Positions 26,861 to 35,865 of a stretch of 64,000 nucleotides of DNA are shown here, piece after piece. Numbering within the stretch: position 1 is the stretch's first letter; each line of letters starts with the position of its first letter. The position numbers were made by a program, and so were the translations under genes. The stretch is from the NCBI RefSeq assembly GCF_007625205.1, contig NZ_VMNI01000016.1, positions 1 through 64,000 on the forward strand, read 5' to 3'. The notes under the pieces are model-generated. The model had not been told where the DNA came from. It worked only from the letters and a program-made list of their open reading frames with translations, and did not search any database. The DNA comes from Denitromonas ohlonensis (lineage in GTDB: Bacteria; Pseudomonadota; Gammaproteobacteria; Burkholderiales; Rhodocyclaceae).

Positions 26861-27904
26861 ATGAACGTGCATCGATTTGGCAGCGCGGCGCTGGCCCTTT
26901 GCCTGCTGCTGCCCACAACGGCCCCGGCCGCGGACTTCCAGGACGTGCTCGACACGCCGGTCGTGACCAGCCCGCTGGCGACGAGAGGCCTGATCAACGG
27001 ACTCACGCTGGCCGGGCAGCGAGTCGTCGGCGTCGGCCAGCGCGGCCACATCGTCTACTCCGACGACCAGGGCGCGAACTGGCAGCAAGCCACGGTGCCG
27101 GTCAGCTCTGACCTGGTGGCGGTGAGCTTTCCGAGCCCGCAGCGCGGTTGGGCCGTGGGTCACGATGGCGTGGTGCTGACCACCACCGACGCCGGCGCGA
27201 CCTGGCACACGCAACTCGACGGCCACCGCGTCGGCGAGTTGATGCTGGCCTACTACCAGGCCAAGGGTGATGCGCAATGGACCGCTGAGGCGGAGCGCTT
27301 CGTCGCCCAGGGCGCCGAGAGCCCCTTCCTCGATGTGTGGTTCGCCGACGAGCAGACGGGTTTCGTCGTTGGCGCCTTCAACCTGATCCTGCAAACCACC
27401 GATGGTGGCGCCACCTGGACGCCCTGGCTCGACCGCACCGAGAACCCCCAGGCGTTGCATCTGTATGCCATCCGCCCCGCGGCGGGCGAACTCTGGGTGA
27501 CCGGCGAACAGGGGCTGGTGCTGCGCCTCGACGCCGCGGAGGCGCGTTTCCGTGCCGTCGAGACCCCCTACAAGGGCAGCTACTTCGGCCTGACCGGCAC
27601 GTCCGGCGCGGTGATTGTCTTCGGCCTGCGCGGCAATGCCTATCGTAGTACCGATCTTGGCGAGCACTGGATCAAGCTCGACACCGGCCTGGAAGAAGGG
27701 CTGACCGCGGCCGCCTCGGACGGTGCGCAGGCCGTGGTGCTGGCGAGCCAGGCTGGCCGGCTGTTGATGAGCCGTGACGGCGGTGCGCACTTCGCGCCGG
27801 TCAAGCTCGATCGCGCGATACCCGCCTCGGCGGTGCAGCCGGTCGGGTCCGGGGCGGTGATCGTCGCCGGTGCCCGCGGTATCGCCGTGCAGACCTTCAA
27901 ATAA
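26861..27904 (+). CDS. YCF48/BNR-repeat exported beta-propeller protein
   Basis: A 347-residue exported protein with a signal peptide to about Ala24 (LCLLLPTTAPAA). Repeated propeller blades carry Asp-box-like turns such as SDDQGANWQ, TTDAGATWH, TTDGGATWT and STDLGEHWI, spaced 40-60 residues apart. The family includes the photosystem II assembly factor YCF48, but outside phototrophs it serves as a generic periplasmic assembly or binding scaffold. It is 100 bp after DUF1329 and 21 bp ahead of the RND gene, so it is probably an accessory of that pump. Confidence 0.88.
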   Translation: MNVHRFGSAALALCLLLPTTAPAADFQDVLDTPVVTSPLATRGLINGLTLAGQRVVGVGQRGHIVYSDDQGANWQQATVPVSSDLVAVSFPSPQRGWAVGHDGVVLTTTDAGATWHTQLDGHRVGELMLAYYQAKGDAQWTAEAERFVAQGAESPFLDVWFADEQTGFVVGAFNLILQTTDGGATWTPWLDRTENPQALHLYAIRPAAGELWVTGEQGLVLRLDAAEARFRAVETPYKGSYFGLTGTSGAVIVFGLRGNAYRSTDLGEHWIKLDTGLEEGLTAAASDGAQAVVLASQAGRLLMSRDGGAHFAPVKLDRAIPASAVQPVGSGAVIVAGARGIAVQTFK

Positions 27905-27925
27905 CGATTACTGGAGACCGTTGCG

Positions 27926-30379
27926 ATGGCCGCCAACATAGATCCGCAGGACCCGACGCCAGAGGTGCCCACCCTGGCCGAGTTCAACCCGAACTCCGGC
28001 AGCCGCCTTGAGCGGTCGATCTTCAATCACCGCGTGGTGGTCATGGTGCTTTGCGCCCTGGTGACCGTGGTGCTGGCGATCCTCGCCGCGACCCGACTCG
28101 AGCTGAACGCCAGTTTCGAAAGCGTGCTGCCGCAGAGCCACCCCTACATCAAGAACTACCTGGACAACCGCCAGGAGCTGCGCGGGTTGGGCAACGCGCT
28201 GCGCATCGTGGTGGCGACCGACCGCGACATCTTCGACCCGACCTACCAGGACACCCTGAAGAAGATCAGCGACGAGCTGATCCTCACCCCGGGGGTTGAC
28301 CGCGCCTGGGTGAAATCGCTGTGGACGCCCTCGGTGCGCTGGACCGAGATCACCGAAGAGGGTTTCCAGGGTGGGCCGGTGATGCCCGACAACTACGACG
28401 GCTCACCGGCGGCGACCGAGCAGTTGAAGCTCAACATCGCGCGCTCGGGCATCGTCGGACGCTTCGTCGGCAACGACTTCAAGTCGAGCATGATCTTCGT
28501 GCCGCTCATGGACAAGGACCCGGCCACCGGCGAGTCGATCGACTACCGCGCGCTGTCGCACACGCTCGAGGAGAACATCCGCGCCCGCTTCGAGCAAACG
28601 GGTGCGGCCGGCGCCCCCGAGATCCGCATCCACATCATCGGTTTCGCCAAGCTGATCGGCGACCTGATTGACGGGGTCGGCGAGGTGATGAGCTATTTCG
28701 CCTTCGCCGCGCTGGTCGCCTTCGTGGTGATCCTGATCTATAGCCGCTGCCTGCGCAGCACGCTGCTGGTGATCGCCTGTTCGGCCACCGCCGTGCTGTG
28801 GCAGCTGGGCATCGTCGCCGGCTTCGGCTACCCGCTCGACCCGTTCTCGATCCTGGTGCCCTTCCTGGTGTTCGCCATCGGCGTGTCGCACGGCGCGCAG
28901 AAGATGAACGGCATCGTGCAGGACATCGGCCGCGGCATGCACCGGCTGGTCGCCGCGCGCTTCACCTTCCGTCGCCTGTTCCTTGCCGGCCTCACGGCGA
29001 TCGTGTCGGATGCGGTTGGCTTCGCGGTGCTGATGGTGATCGACATCCCGGTGATCCAGGCGCTGGCGGTGACCGCCAGCGTCGGCGTGGCGGCGCTGGT
29101 GTTCACCAACCTGGTGCTGCTGCCGGTGCTGCTGTCCTACGTGGGCGTGAGCCCGGCGGCGGCGCGCCGCAGTGTGCGCGAGACCGACGTGAATGGCCAG
29201 ACGGGCGCCGTGTGGCGTCTGCTCAACCGCTTTACCGAGCGGCGCTGGGCGATCGGTGCGCTGGTGGTGGCCGCCGTGTTGACCGGTGCTGGCCAGATGC
29301 TGCGTGCCGAGCTCAAGATCGGCGACCTCGATGCCGGCGCCCCCGAGCTGCGCGCCGACTCGCGTTACAACCGTGACAACGCCTACATCAACGCCAACTA
29401 TGCGCTCTCCAGCGACCAGTTCGCGGTGATGGTGCGCACCGAGGCCGAGGGCTGCCTGAAGTATCAAACCCTGGTCGAGGCCGACCGGCTGGCCTGGGCC
29501 TTGCAGCAGGTGCCCGGCGTACATACCACGGTCTTCCTCGGTGACGCGGTGCGCCAGATCACCGCCGGTTCGTACGAGGGCAACCCGAAGTGGCTGACCA
29601 TCGCGCGCAACCAGAACGTGCTCAACTACGGCGCCCAGCAGGCCTCGGTGAACAACCCCGACCTGTTCAACACCGACTGCTCGGTGATGCCGGTGATCGC
29701 CTATCTCTCCGACCACCGCGCCGAGACGCTGGACCGCGTGGTCGCCGCCGCCGCCGGCTTTGCCGAGGCGCACAGCACGCCGGAGCGCCAGTTCCTGCTC
29801 GCGGCCGGCTCCGCCGGCATCGACGCCGCGACCAATATCGTGGTGCGCGAGGCCAACCAGGCGATCCTGCTCTATGTGTATGCGGCGGTGATCGTGCTGT
29901 GCCTGATCTCCTTCCGCAGCTGGCGCGCGGTGGTGGTGGCGATGATCCCGTTGATGATGACCTCCATCCTGTGCGAGGCGCTGATGGTGCTGCTGGGTAT
30001 CGGCGTCAAGGTCGGCACGCTGCCAGTGATCGCGCTGGGCGTGGGCATCGGGGTGGACTACGCGCTTTACCTGCTCTCCACGCAGCTCGCGCAGCAACGC
30101 GCCGGCGCCTCGCTCGCCGACGCCTACCGCCGCGCGCTGCAATTTACCGGCAAGGTCGTCGCGCTGGTCGGCGTCACGCTCGCCGCCGGCGTGGTGACCT
30201 GGATCTGGTCGCCGATCAAATTCCAGGCCGACATGGGCATCCTGCTGACCTTCATGTTCGTGTCGAACATGATCGGCGCGCTGATCCTGATCCCGGCCTT
30301 GTCCCACTTCCTGCTCCGTGATTCGGCCAAGGCGGCCACCTTCAGTATGTCGTCCCGGCTCGGCTACACCGGCCGCTAA
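27926..30379 (+). CDS. RND/MMPL-superfamily transporter
   Basis: An 817-residue inner-membrane protein with the MMPL layout: one N-terminal helix (about 30-50), a large periplasmic domain, six helices near 250-415, a second short helix and periplasmic domain, then a final six-helix set (about 640-810). It lacks the full length of AcrB-type pumps and resembles hydrophobic-substrate exporters such as MmpL and hopanoid transporters. The start at 27926 has GGAGA ahead. With DUF1302, DUF1329 and YCF48 it would form a trans-envelope route for a lipid-like molecule. Direction of transport cannot be read from the sequence. Confidence 0.9.
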   Translation: MAANIDPQDPTPEVPTLAEFNPNSGSRLERSIFNHRVVVMVLCALVTVVLAILAATRLELNASFESVLPQSHPYIKNYLDNRQELRGLGNALRIVVATDRDIFDPTYQDTLKKISDELILTPGVDRAWVKSLWTPSVRWTEITEEGFQGGPVMPDNYDGSPAATEQLKLNIARSGIVGRFVGNDFKSSMIFVPLMDKDPATGESIDYRALSHTLEENIRARFEQTGAAGAPEIRIHIIGFAKLIGDLIDGVGEVMSYFAFAALVAFVVILIYSRCLRSTLLVIACSATAVLWQLGIVAGFGYPLDPFSILVPFLVFAIGVSHGAQKMNGIVQDIGRGMHRLVAARFTFRRLFLAGLTAIVSDAVGFAVLMVIDIPVIQALAVTASVGVAALVFTNLVLLPVLLSYVGVSPAAARRSVRETDVNGQTGAVWRLLNRFTERRWAIGALVVAAVLTGAGQMLRAELKIGDLDAGAPELRADSRYNRDNAYINANYALSSDQFAVMVRTEAEGCLKYQTLVEADRLAWALQQVPGVHTTVFLGDAVRQITAGSYEGNPKWLTIARNQNVLNYGAQQASVNNPDLFNTDCSVMPVIAYLSDHRAETLDRVVAAAAGFAEAHSTPERQFLLAAGSAGIDAATNIVVREANQAILLYVYAAVIVLCLISFRSWRAVVVAMIPLMMTSILCEALMVLLGIGVKVGTLPVIALGVGIGVDYALYLLSTQLAQQRAGASLADAYRRALQFTGKVVALVGVTLAAGVVTWIWSPIKFQADMGILLTFMFVSNMIGALILIPALSHFLLRDSAKAATFSMSSRLGYTGR

Positions 30380-30426
30380 GATTGACCGAGAACAACCGCA
30401 ACGCAAACAAGGAACTGGATCTCGCC

Positions 30427-31449
30427 ATGCGCCATGCAACCCTGCGCCTTCCGCCAAGCCTGCAAGCCCACGTATGGGTGGAACTCTGGCCGGGCATACT
30501 GACCGCCATCACTATCGCGATGGCCGCCACCTTCGTGTCCGAGCATCAGGGCGGGCCGCAGCTGCTATACGCCCTGTTCTTCGGCATGGCCTTCAACTTT
30601 GCCGCGACCGGCCCCAAGGTCAAGGCGGGCATCGACTTCACGGCGCGCCAAGTGCTGCGCTTCGGCGTCGCCTTGCTGGGCGCGCGGATCACCTTCGAAC
30701 AGATCTCCGGGCTGGGCGCGGAGTCGGTGCTGCTCGTCATTGGCGGTCTGATCGCCACCATCCTGTTCGGCATCGTCATCGGGCGCCTTCTCGGCCGGCC
30801 GCTGGTTGAAGGCGTCTTGACCGGCGGTGCCGTGGCGATCTGCGGCGCGTCCGCCGCGCTGGCGATTTCGGCGGTGCTGCCCAAGTCGGAGGAGAACCAG
30901 CGCTTCACCTTGTTTACCGTGGTGGGCGTGACTGCGCTGTCTACCGTGGCCATGATCGTCTATCCGTCTCTGGCCAAGGCGCTCGGACTGGATGGCAACG
31001 CTGCCGCGGTCTTCCTTGGCGGATCAATTCACGATGTCGCCCAGGTCGTGGCAGCCGGCTACCTGATCTCGCCCGAGGTCGGTGACGCCGCCGTGTTCGT
31101 GAAACTCCTGCGGGTCGCCATGCTGTTGCCCGTCGTGCTGGTGTTGTCCGTACTGTTTCGCAAGGGCAACACGCAGGGCGCCAAGCCCCCCTTGTTGCCG
31201 TGGTTCCTGGTGGTTTTCGCTGCGTTGATGGTGGTCAATAGCGCGGGCTTGATACCCAAGGAGGTTTCCTCGGTGTGCTCGGATCTGTCGCGTTGGTGCC
31301 TGGTGGTGGCTATTGCAGCACTCGGGGTGAAAACCTCACTACAGCAGATCGCAGCACTGGGTTGGCGGCCCGTCCTGATGATGCTCGCAAATACGGTCTT
31401 CCTGGCCACCCTGATCATTGCCGGTCTGTACGGCATTGGCTCAATTTGA
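30427..31449 (+). CDS. YeiH-family (UPF0324) putative sulfate/anion permease
   Basis: A 340-residue membrane protein with about ten helices. Family signatures visible are LLYALFFGMAFN, a GGAVAICGASAALA segment (about residues 138-151) and GGSIHDVAQVVAAGY. UPF0324 proteins are annotated as putative sulfate exporters; some act near taurine or cysteate catabolism. Having such an exporter in the same window as a TauD-like dioxygenase hints that a sulfonate could be involved, but the link is weak because the two are in different operons. The ATG at 30427 is preferred to an upstream TTG at 30382. It follows the RND stop by 47 bp. Confidence 0.87.
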   Translation: MRHATLRLPPSLQAHVWVELWPGILTAITIAMAATFVSEHQGGPQLLYALFFGMAFNFAATGPKVKAGIDFTARQVLRFGVALLGARITFEQISGLGAESVLLVIGGLIATILFGIVIGRLLGRPLVEGVLTGGAVAICGASAALAISAVLPKSEENQRFTLFTVVGVTALSTVAMIVYPSLAKALGLDGNAAAVFLGGSIHDVAQVVAAGYLISPEVGDAAVFVKLLRVAMLLPVVLVLSVLFRKGNTQGAKPPLLPWFLVVFAALMVVNSAGLIPKEVSSVCSDLSRWCLVVAIAALGVKTSLQQIAALGWRPVLMMLANTVFLATLIIAGLYGIGSI

Positions 31450-31591
31450 TGTCCGAGATTTAGGTCTGCCGACGTGCAGATACCTGTAGCTGACTTATCG
31501 CCAACCGTCCGATCGGATCGGCTCAGTTCCTGTCATCGCGGCTACTGTAGGAAAAACACGCAATTGACAGCACGCCCAGCTGATAAGCCAC
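31450..31591. other. Gap after the YeiH gene
   Basis: No gene or clear terminator is visible. CCGATCGGATCGG near 31509-31521 is a short imperfect palindrome only. Confidence 0.4.
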
Positions 31592-31672
31592 TTACGGCGC
31601 CGAATGGCCCCGTTCCATGACCTGTTTGACCGCCTCGACCTTGAACTGCTCTGGATATCGTTTGCTGCTCAT
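31592..31672 (-). pseudogene. IS3-family OrfA 5' stub
   Basis: A 26-codon frame reads MSSKRYPEQFKVEAVKQVM then ERGHSAP and stops. This is the unmistakable N-terminus of IS3-group OrfA, where the helix-turn-helix should continue. The upstream leader (AATGGACAGGAGACGTC) with its ribosome site is preserved. Nothing of the rest of the transposase can be found nearby, so only a few percent of the element survives. It marks past insertion and deletion at the edge of the metabolic island. Confidence 0.8.
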
Positions 31673-31881
31673 GACGTCTCCTGTCCATTTGTGAGCTTGG
31701 GGTTGCAAAGCATCTACTGGGGGCAGGGCAATTCAACCTGCCGTTCAACGGCGCAGAGCGCCGTGCGGCGGCATTGGGCGGCACTGCCGCCGCTCGATCG
31801 GCGGAGGCTGGCCGGCAGCAGTGGCCGACTAGTGGTCCTTCAAAGCGACTTCAAAACTGGCACCATGGACATTGCTCAGTT

Positions 31882-31968
31882 TTTGACGGTAAAAGTGACG
31901 GTAAAATTTCATCAAGACAGTCAGAAATCCCATATTCTTGCAGGGTTTCAGCCATCAGAAATGATCGA
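31882..31968 (+). repeat. Dispersed repeat, copy A
   Basis: This stretch aligns with 48080-48174 in the same orientation. The core from GACAGTCAGAAATCCC to ATGATCG (52 bp) matches at about 44 positions, and the 35 bp before it at about 26. Both copies also hold a tandem GACGGTAAAAGT-like unit. One frame reads DSQKS.I.AGFQPS.MI in both copies and the opposite strand reads MAETL...GISDCLD in both, so it may be a relic of a gene end or a noncoding element. Confidence 0.65.
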
Positions 31969-32023
31969 GTGGGAATGATTCGATAGCATCCTACTGGCTC
32001 CCACAGCAACTGATTGATCCCGA

Positions 32024-32049
32024 GAGGCTCTTGATTTTTCAAGGGCCTC
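32024..32049. repeat. Inverted repeat (stem-loop) after repeat copy A
   Basis: GAGGCTCTTGA-TTTT-TCAAGGGCCTC folds into an eleven-base-pair stem with one mismatch. There is no U-tract on either side, so it is not a classical intrinsic terminator. Repeat copy B is also followed by a hairpin, at 48209. Confidence 0.6.
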
Positions 32050-32224
32050 CGTTCTTTGTCGTCCCATAACGTGCTGAAGATTCCGAGCGTTACTTGCGAG
32101 GAGAATGGCGTTCATTTTTGTGTGTGTAAGCCCCTGAACTGTTTGCCTTTGAGTTGACCCGAATTCTCCAAACACGTATGGGGCGATGTTTGGAGGGCAA
32201 TCTGCAGAGGAACATTCGGCCACT

Positions 32225-32648
32225 CAAGCGGCGTGGTCGCTGACGCTGATGACATGCTCTGCTCCTGGCGAGCAGGATGAGCTTGCTTGCCCAAGGGCGG
32301 TGAGCGTTAGCGGGACGCCGAGCATTGGGATGCTGGAAAAGTCCGCGCCCAGCGACATCTCCTACCGCTATTCGAAACAGTGGCCGAAGGACAGACTTCT
32401 CGCGAGCACTGCCAGTTCCATGTTGGGCAGCGTGCCGCCTAAGCACTCGGCGAGCCATGCCCAAGCGCTTGCGGCGGCAGATCGGCCGCGGCGATCGACT
32501 GGAGCAGCAGTAGCGGCAAGGCAAAGGTGAACACGAACAGCGACAGGCCGCGATTGGCGGTATCGCCAAACTTGCCCGTTCGGGCCGCGGCGTCGCCCAG
32601 CGCGAGAATGCAGAACATCGGCAGGATGACCCCGATGACCTGGCTCAC
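32225..32648 (-). pseudogene. Broken AEC-family permease gene
   Basis: From a GTG at 32648 the first 60 residues match the start of AEC (auxin efflux carrier-type) permeases, with SQVIGVILPMFCILALGDAA and LFVFTFALPLLLLQS. The frame is then lost. Further pieces continue in other frames: AWLAECLGGTLPNMELAVLA near 32400-32460 and FSSIPMLGVPLTLTALGQ near 32290-32345, both matching the next AEC segments in order. The gene has at least two frameshifts and ends after about a third of its normal 300 residues. It is nonfunctional and in the same direction as ppc. Confidence 0.75.
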
Positions 32649-32681
32649 GGGCGTGTTCCGATCGGCGCCGCCGCCATTGCC

Positions 32682-35465
32682 TCAGCCGCTGTTGCGCAGG
32701 CCGGCGGCGACGCCGTTGATGGTCAGGTGGATGCCGCGGCGCACGCGCTCGTCGGTCTCGCCGGCGCGGTGGCGGCGCAGCAGATCGACCTGCAGATGGT
32801 TGAGCGGGTCCAGGTAGGGGAAGCGGTGGTGGATCGAGCGGGCGAGCAGCGGGTTGTCGGCCAGCGGCTCCGCGCCGCCGGAGATGTCGCGCAGCGCGTT
32901 GCGGGTGGCGTGCCACTCGGCCTCAATGCGCGCGAACACGCTGTCGCGCAGCTCGGCGTCGGTGACCAGGTCGGCGTAACGGGCGGCGATCGCCAGGTCG
33001 CTCTTGGCGAGGATCATGTCCACATTCGACAGTTGCGTGCGGAAGAACGGCCAGGCCGCGTACATGCGCTGCAACAGCGCGAGCCCGTCCGGGTTTTCGG
33101 CCAGCCACTCGCCCACCGCGCTGCCGAAGCCGTACCAGCCGGGCAGCATCAGACGGCACTGTGCCCAGGAGAACACCCAGGGGATGGCGCGCAGGTCCTC
33201 GATGCGCTCGGAGGGCTTGCGCGATGCGGGGCGGCTGCCGATGTTCAGGTGCGCGATCTCGGCGACCGGCGTCGATTCGCGGAAATACCGGGTGAAGCCC
33301 GGCGTGTCGTAGACCAGGCGCCGGTAGGCGCCAAAGGCCAGCTCGGAGAGACGCTCCATCACCGGGTAGAAGGCCTCGGCGTTCTCCAGTCGGTTCTCGT
33401 TGTCGAGCAAGGCGGCCTCCAGCGTGGCTGCGGCGAGGATCTCCAGGTTGCGCCGCCCGACCTCGGGGTTGCCGTACTTGGAGGCGATGACTTCGCCCTG
33501 CTCGGTGATGCGGATCTGCCCCGACACGGCGCCGGCCGGCTGGGCCAGGATGGCCTGGTAGGACGGCCCGCCGCCGCGCCCGACCGAACCGCCACGGCCG
33601 TGGAACAGGCGCAGGCGCACGCCGTGGCGCGCGAACACGCGGGCGAGCTCGATCTCCGCTTTGTAAAGCTCCCAGCCCGAGGTGAGGAAGCCGCCGTCCT
33701 TGTTCGAATCCGAATAGCCGAGCATCACCTCCTGCTCGTCGCCGCGCGAGGCGACCAGCGCGCGGTAGCCGGGCAGGGCGAGGATGCGCGCCATGGTGGC
33801 CGGCGCCGCACGCAGGTCGTCGATGGTCTCGAACAGCGGGATGATGTTCATCGCCAGCGCGGGCGCGTCACCCGGCTGCATCAGGCCGGCTTCCTTGAGC
33901 AACAGCGCGACTTCGAGCAGGTCCGAAGCGTCGTCGGTCTTGGAGATGATGCAGTTGGGCAGCGCGCCGTCGCCGTAGCGCTGCTTGATCTCGCGCGCGG
34001 CGAAGAAGATCGCCAGCTCGCCGGCGCTCTCCTCCGAGTAGTCGATCCAGCGCGACTGCAGCGGGCGCGCGGTGGCCAGCTCCTCGACGAGCAGCGCGAT
34101 GCGCGCGTCCTCGCTGAGCGCGAGGTAGTCGGCGCAGCGCCCGGCGCGCGCCAGCAACTCGGCCACCGTGCGTTCATGCACGTCCGAGTTCTGGCGCAGG
34201 TCGATCGGGGCCAGATGGAAGCCGAACACTTCCACCGCACGGATCAGCCGGCGCAGCCGTCCGGCGGCCAGGCGCTCGCTGCCGTTGGCTGCCAGCGAGG
34301 CGGCCAGCACCGCCAGGTCGGCGCGCAACGCCTCGCCCGATTCGTAGGGCTCGGCGGCGGCCACCGCCGGGCGCAGCGCGGCATGGTCGTCGAGGCACCG
34401 GGCGGTGGCCGCCACCCGCGCATACAGACCGGAGAGTGCGCGCCGGTAGGGTTCGTCGGCGCGGTGCGGCGAGTGGTCCGGGGAGCGCTCGACCAGGGCG
34501 GCGAGCGCCGGGCTGACCTTCACCATGCGCTGCGACAGCGGCAGCTCGGCGCCCAGCGTGTGCAGCTCGGCGAGATAGAAGTCGAAGGCCGCGGCCGACT
34601 GCAGGCGCATCGCCTCGGTGAGCACCGGCGCGGTGACGAAGGGGTTGCCGTCGCGATCGCCGCCGATCCAGGCGCCGACGCGGAAGAAGGGCGGCAGCGT
34701 CCATTCGCGCCCGGGGAATGCGGCGCGCAGCTGGTCTTCGAGGCGGCAGTATAGTCGCGGCAGTTCGGCGAAGAAGGTGTCGTCGTAAAAGGAGATGCCG
34801 TTCTTCACCTCGTCGATCACCGCCAGGCGCACCGGGCGCAGCATGCGCGTCTGCCACAGGGTGAGGATGGCGTCCTTGAGGGCGGCGTCGATCTCCGCCG
34901 CCTCGTCCGGGGTCAGGTCCGTCCGGTCGCAGCTGGCGAGCCGTGCGGCGATCTGGCGCTGCAGGGCGAGGATGCTCTTGCGCTGGACTTCGGTGGGGTG
35001 GGCGGTGAGCACCGGGCTGACTCGCGCCACCGCCAGGCACTCCGCCAGTGCGCCCGCATCGACGCCGGCGTCAGCCAAGCGTTCGAGCGTATGGGCCAGG
35101 CTGCCTTCGCGCGGGCGCGAGCCGGCGCGCGCATGGGCCCGGTTGCGGCGCACATGGTGCTGGTCCTCGGCGATGTTGGCCAGTTGCAGGAAGTAGGTGA
35201 AGGCGCGCACCACCGGCACGGTGGCCTCGAGCGACAGGTCGTCGAGCGCGGCGGCCATCTGCGCGGCGGCGGCCGGGTCCTGCTCGCGGTTGAAGCGGCT
35301 GGCATGCTGGCGCACGCGCTCGACCACGGCGAAGGCTTCCTCGCCCTCCTGTTCGCGCAGCGTCTCGCCCAGGAGTCGGCCGAGCAGACGGATGTCTTCG
35401 CGCAGCAGGTGGTCCTTGTCGGACGAGGCAAGGTCGGTGTCGGGGAGCGGGGTCGGATCGGTCAT
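32682..35465 (-). CDS. ppc: Phosphoenolpyruvate carboxylase
   Basis: A 927-residue enzyme converting PEP and bicarbonate to oxaloacetate. All hallmark motifs are intact: the catalytic-His region TAHPTEVQRKS, GGDRDGNPFVT, GYSDSNKDGGFLTSGW, FHGRGGSVGRGGGPSY and VFSWAQCRLMLPGW. The C-terminus NGVAAGLRNSG fits the family's usual RNTG end. The MTDP start at 35465 has AGGAAAACC ahead; the frame open to 35834 is leader. It lies downstream of the glycerate-kinase operon, separated by a 400-bp gap, and would drain 2-phosphoglycerate-derived PEP into the TCA cycle. Central-metabolism function is secure. Confidence 0.96.
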   Translation of the reverse strand: MTDPTPLPDTDLASSDKDHLLREDIRLLGRLLGETLREQEGEEAFAVVERVRQHASRFNREQDPAAAAQMAAALDDLSLEATVPVVRAFTYFLQLANIAEDQHHVRRNRAHARAGSRPREGSLAHTLERLADAGVDAGALAECLAVARVSPVLTAHPTEVQRKSILALQRQIAARLASCDRTDLTPDEAAEIDAALKDAILTLWQTRMLRPVRLAVIDEVKNGISFYDDTFFAELPRLYCRLEDQLRAAFPGREWTLPPFFRVGAWIGGDRDGNPFVTAPVLTEAMRLQSAAAFDFYLAELHTLGAELPLSQRMVKVSPALAALVERSPDHSPHRADEPYRRALSGLYARVAATARCLDDHAALRPAVAAAEPYESGEALRADLAVLAASLAANGSERLAAGRLRRLIRAVEVFGFHLAPIDLRQNSDVHERTVAELLARAGRCADYLALSEDARIALLVEELATARPLQSRWIDYSEESAGELAIFFAAREIKQRYGDGALPNCIISKTDDASDLLEVALLLKEAGLMQPGDAPALAMNIIPLFETIDDLRAAPATMARILALPGYRALVASRGDEQEVMLGYSDSNKDGGFLTSGWELYKAEIELARVFARHGVRLRLFHGRGGSVGRGGGPSYQAILAQPAGAVSGQIRITEQGEVIASKYGNPEVGRRNLEILAAATLEAALLDNENRLENAEAFYPVMERLSELAFGAYRRLVYDTPGFTRYFRESTPVAEIAHLNIGSRPASRKPSERIEDLRAIPWVFSWAQCRLMLPGWYGFGSAVGEWLAENPDGLALLQRMYAAWPFFRTQLSNVDMILAKSDLAIAARYADLVTDAELRDSVFARIEAEWHATRNALRDISGGAEPLADNPLLARSIHHRFPYLDPLNHLQVDLLRRHRAGETDERVRRGIHLTINGVAAGLRNSG

Positions 35466-35865
35466 GGTCGTCTGGTTTTCCTGCGAATGCGTTGAGTGAG
35501 AAGAGGGCCGGGCGCGTCGGGCCGACATCGGGAAGGCCCTGTGGTCGCCATGGACGACCGCGCTACCGCGCAGCGAACCGGTCGTGAACGACGTCGTCGC
35601 GGTGCATGCCAAGAGGCCGGGCATACCTCGATCACCGATCTCGCCGGAGCGGTGACCGATTACGGCGCCGCCGTCGGCGGATGCACCCTGCCCGGAGACC
35701 GCGGTGTGGGCGGCAAAGAGGGTGTCGCTCACCGGTATGCACCCGGGTGCTCCGCTGTCCGGCGAGCCACGTCCATCCATCCAGGTCGTTCTCGGCCATA
35801 CCGTCCTCAAGGCTAATGATTGGAGACGGGGCAACCCATCGTGAGAATCGACAAGGGGCCCGGGC
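35466..35865. promoter_or_regulatory. ppc upstream region
   Basis: A 400-bp gap with no plausible gene on either strand; the open frames here lack family matches and ribosome sites. It should contain the ppc promoter and the end of the glycerate-kinase transcript. I see no strong terminator hairpin with a U-tract. Confidence 0.4.

Noticed and set aside
28403-30457. A 684-codon minus-strand open frame opposite the RND gene
   Set aside because: Rich in His, Asp and Arg with no family pattern; the plus strand encodes a clear 12-helix transporter.
32024-32049. Intrinsic terminator
   Set aside because: The stem is good but there is no U-tract on either strand.
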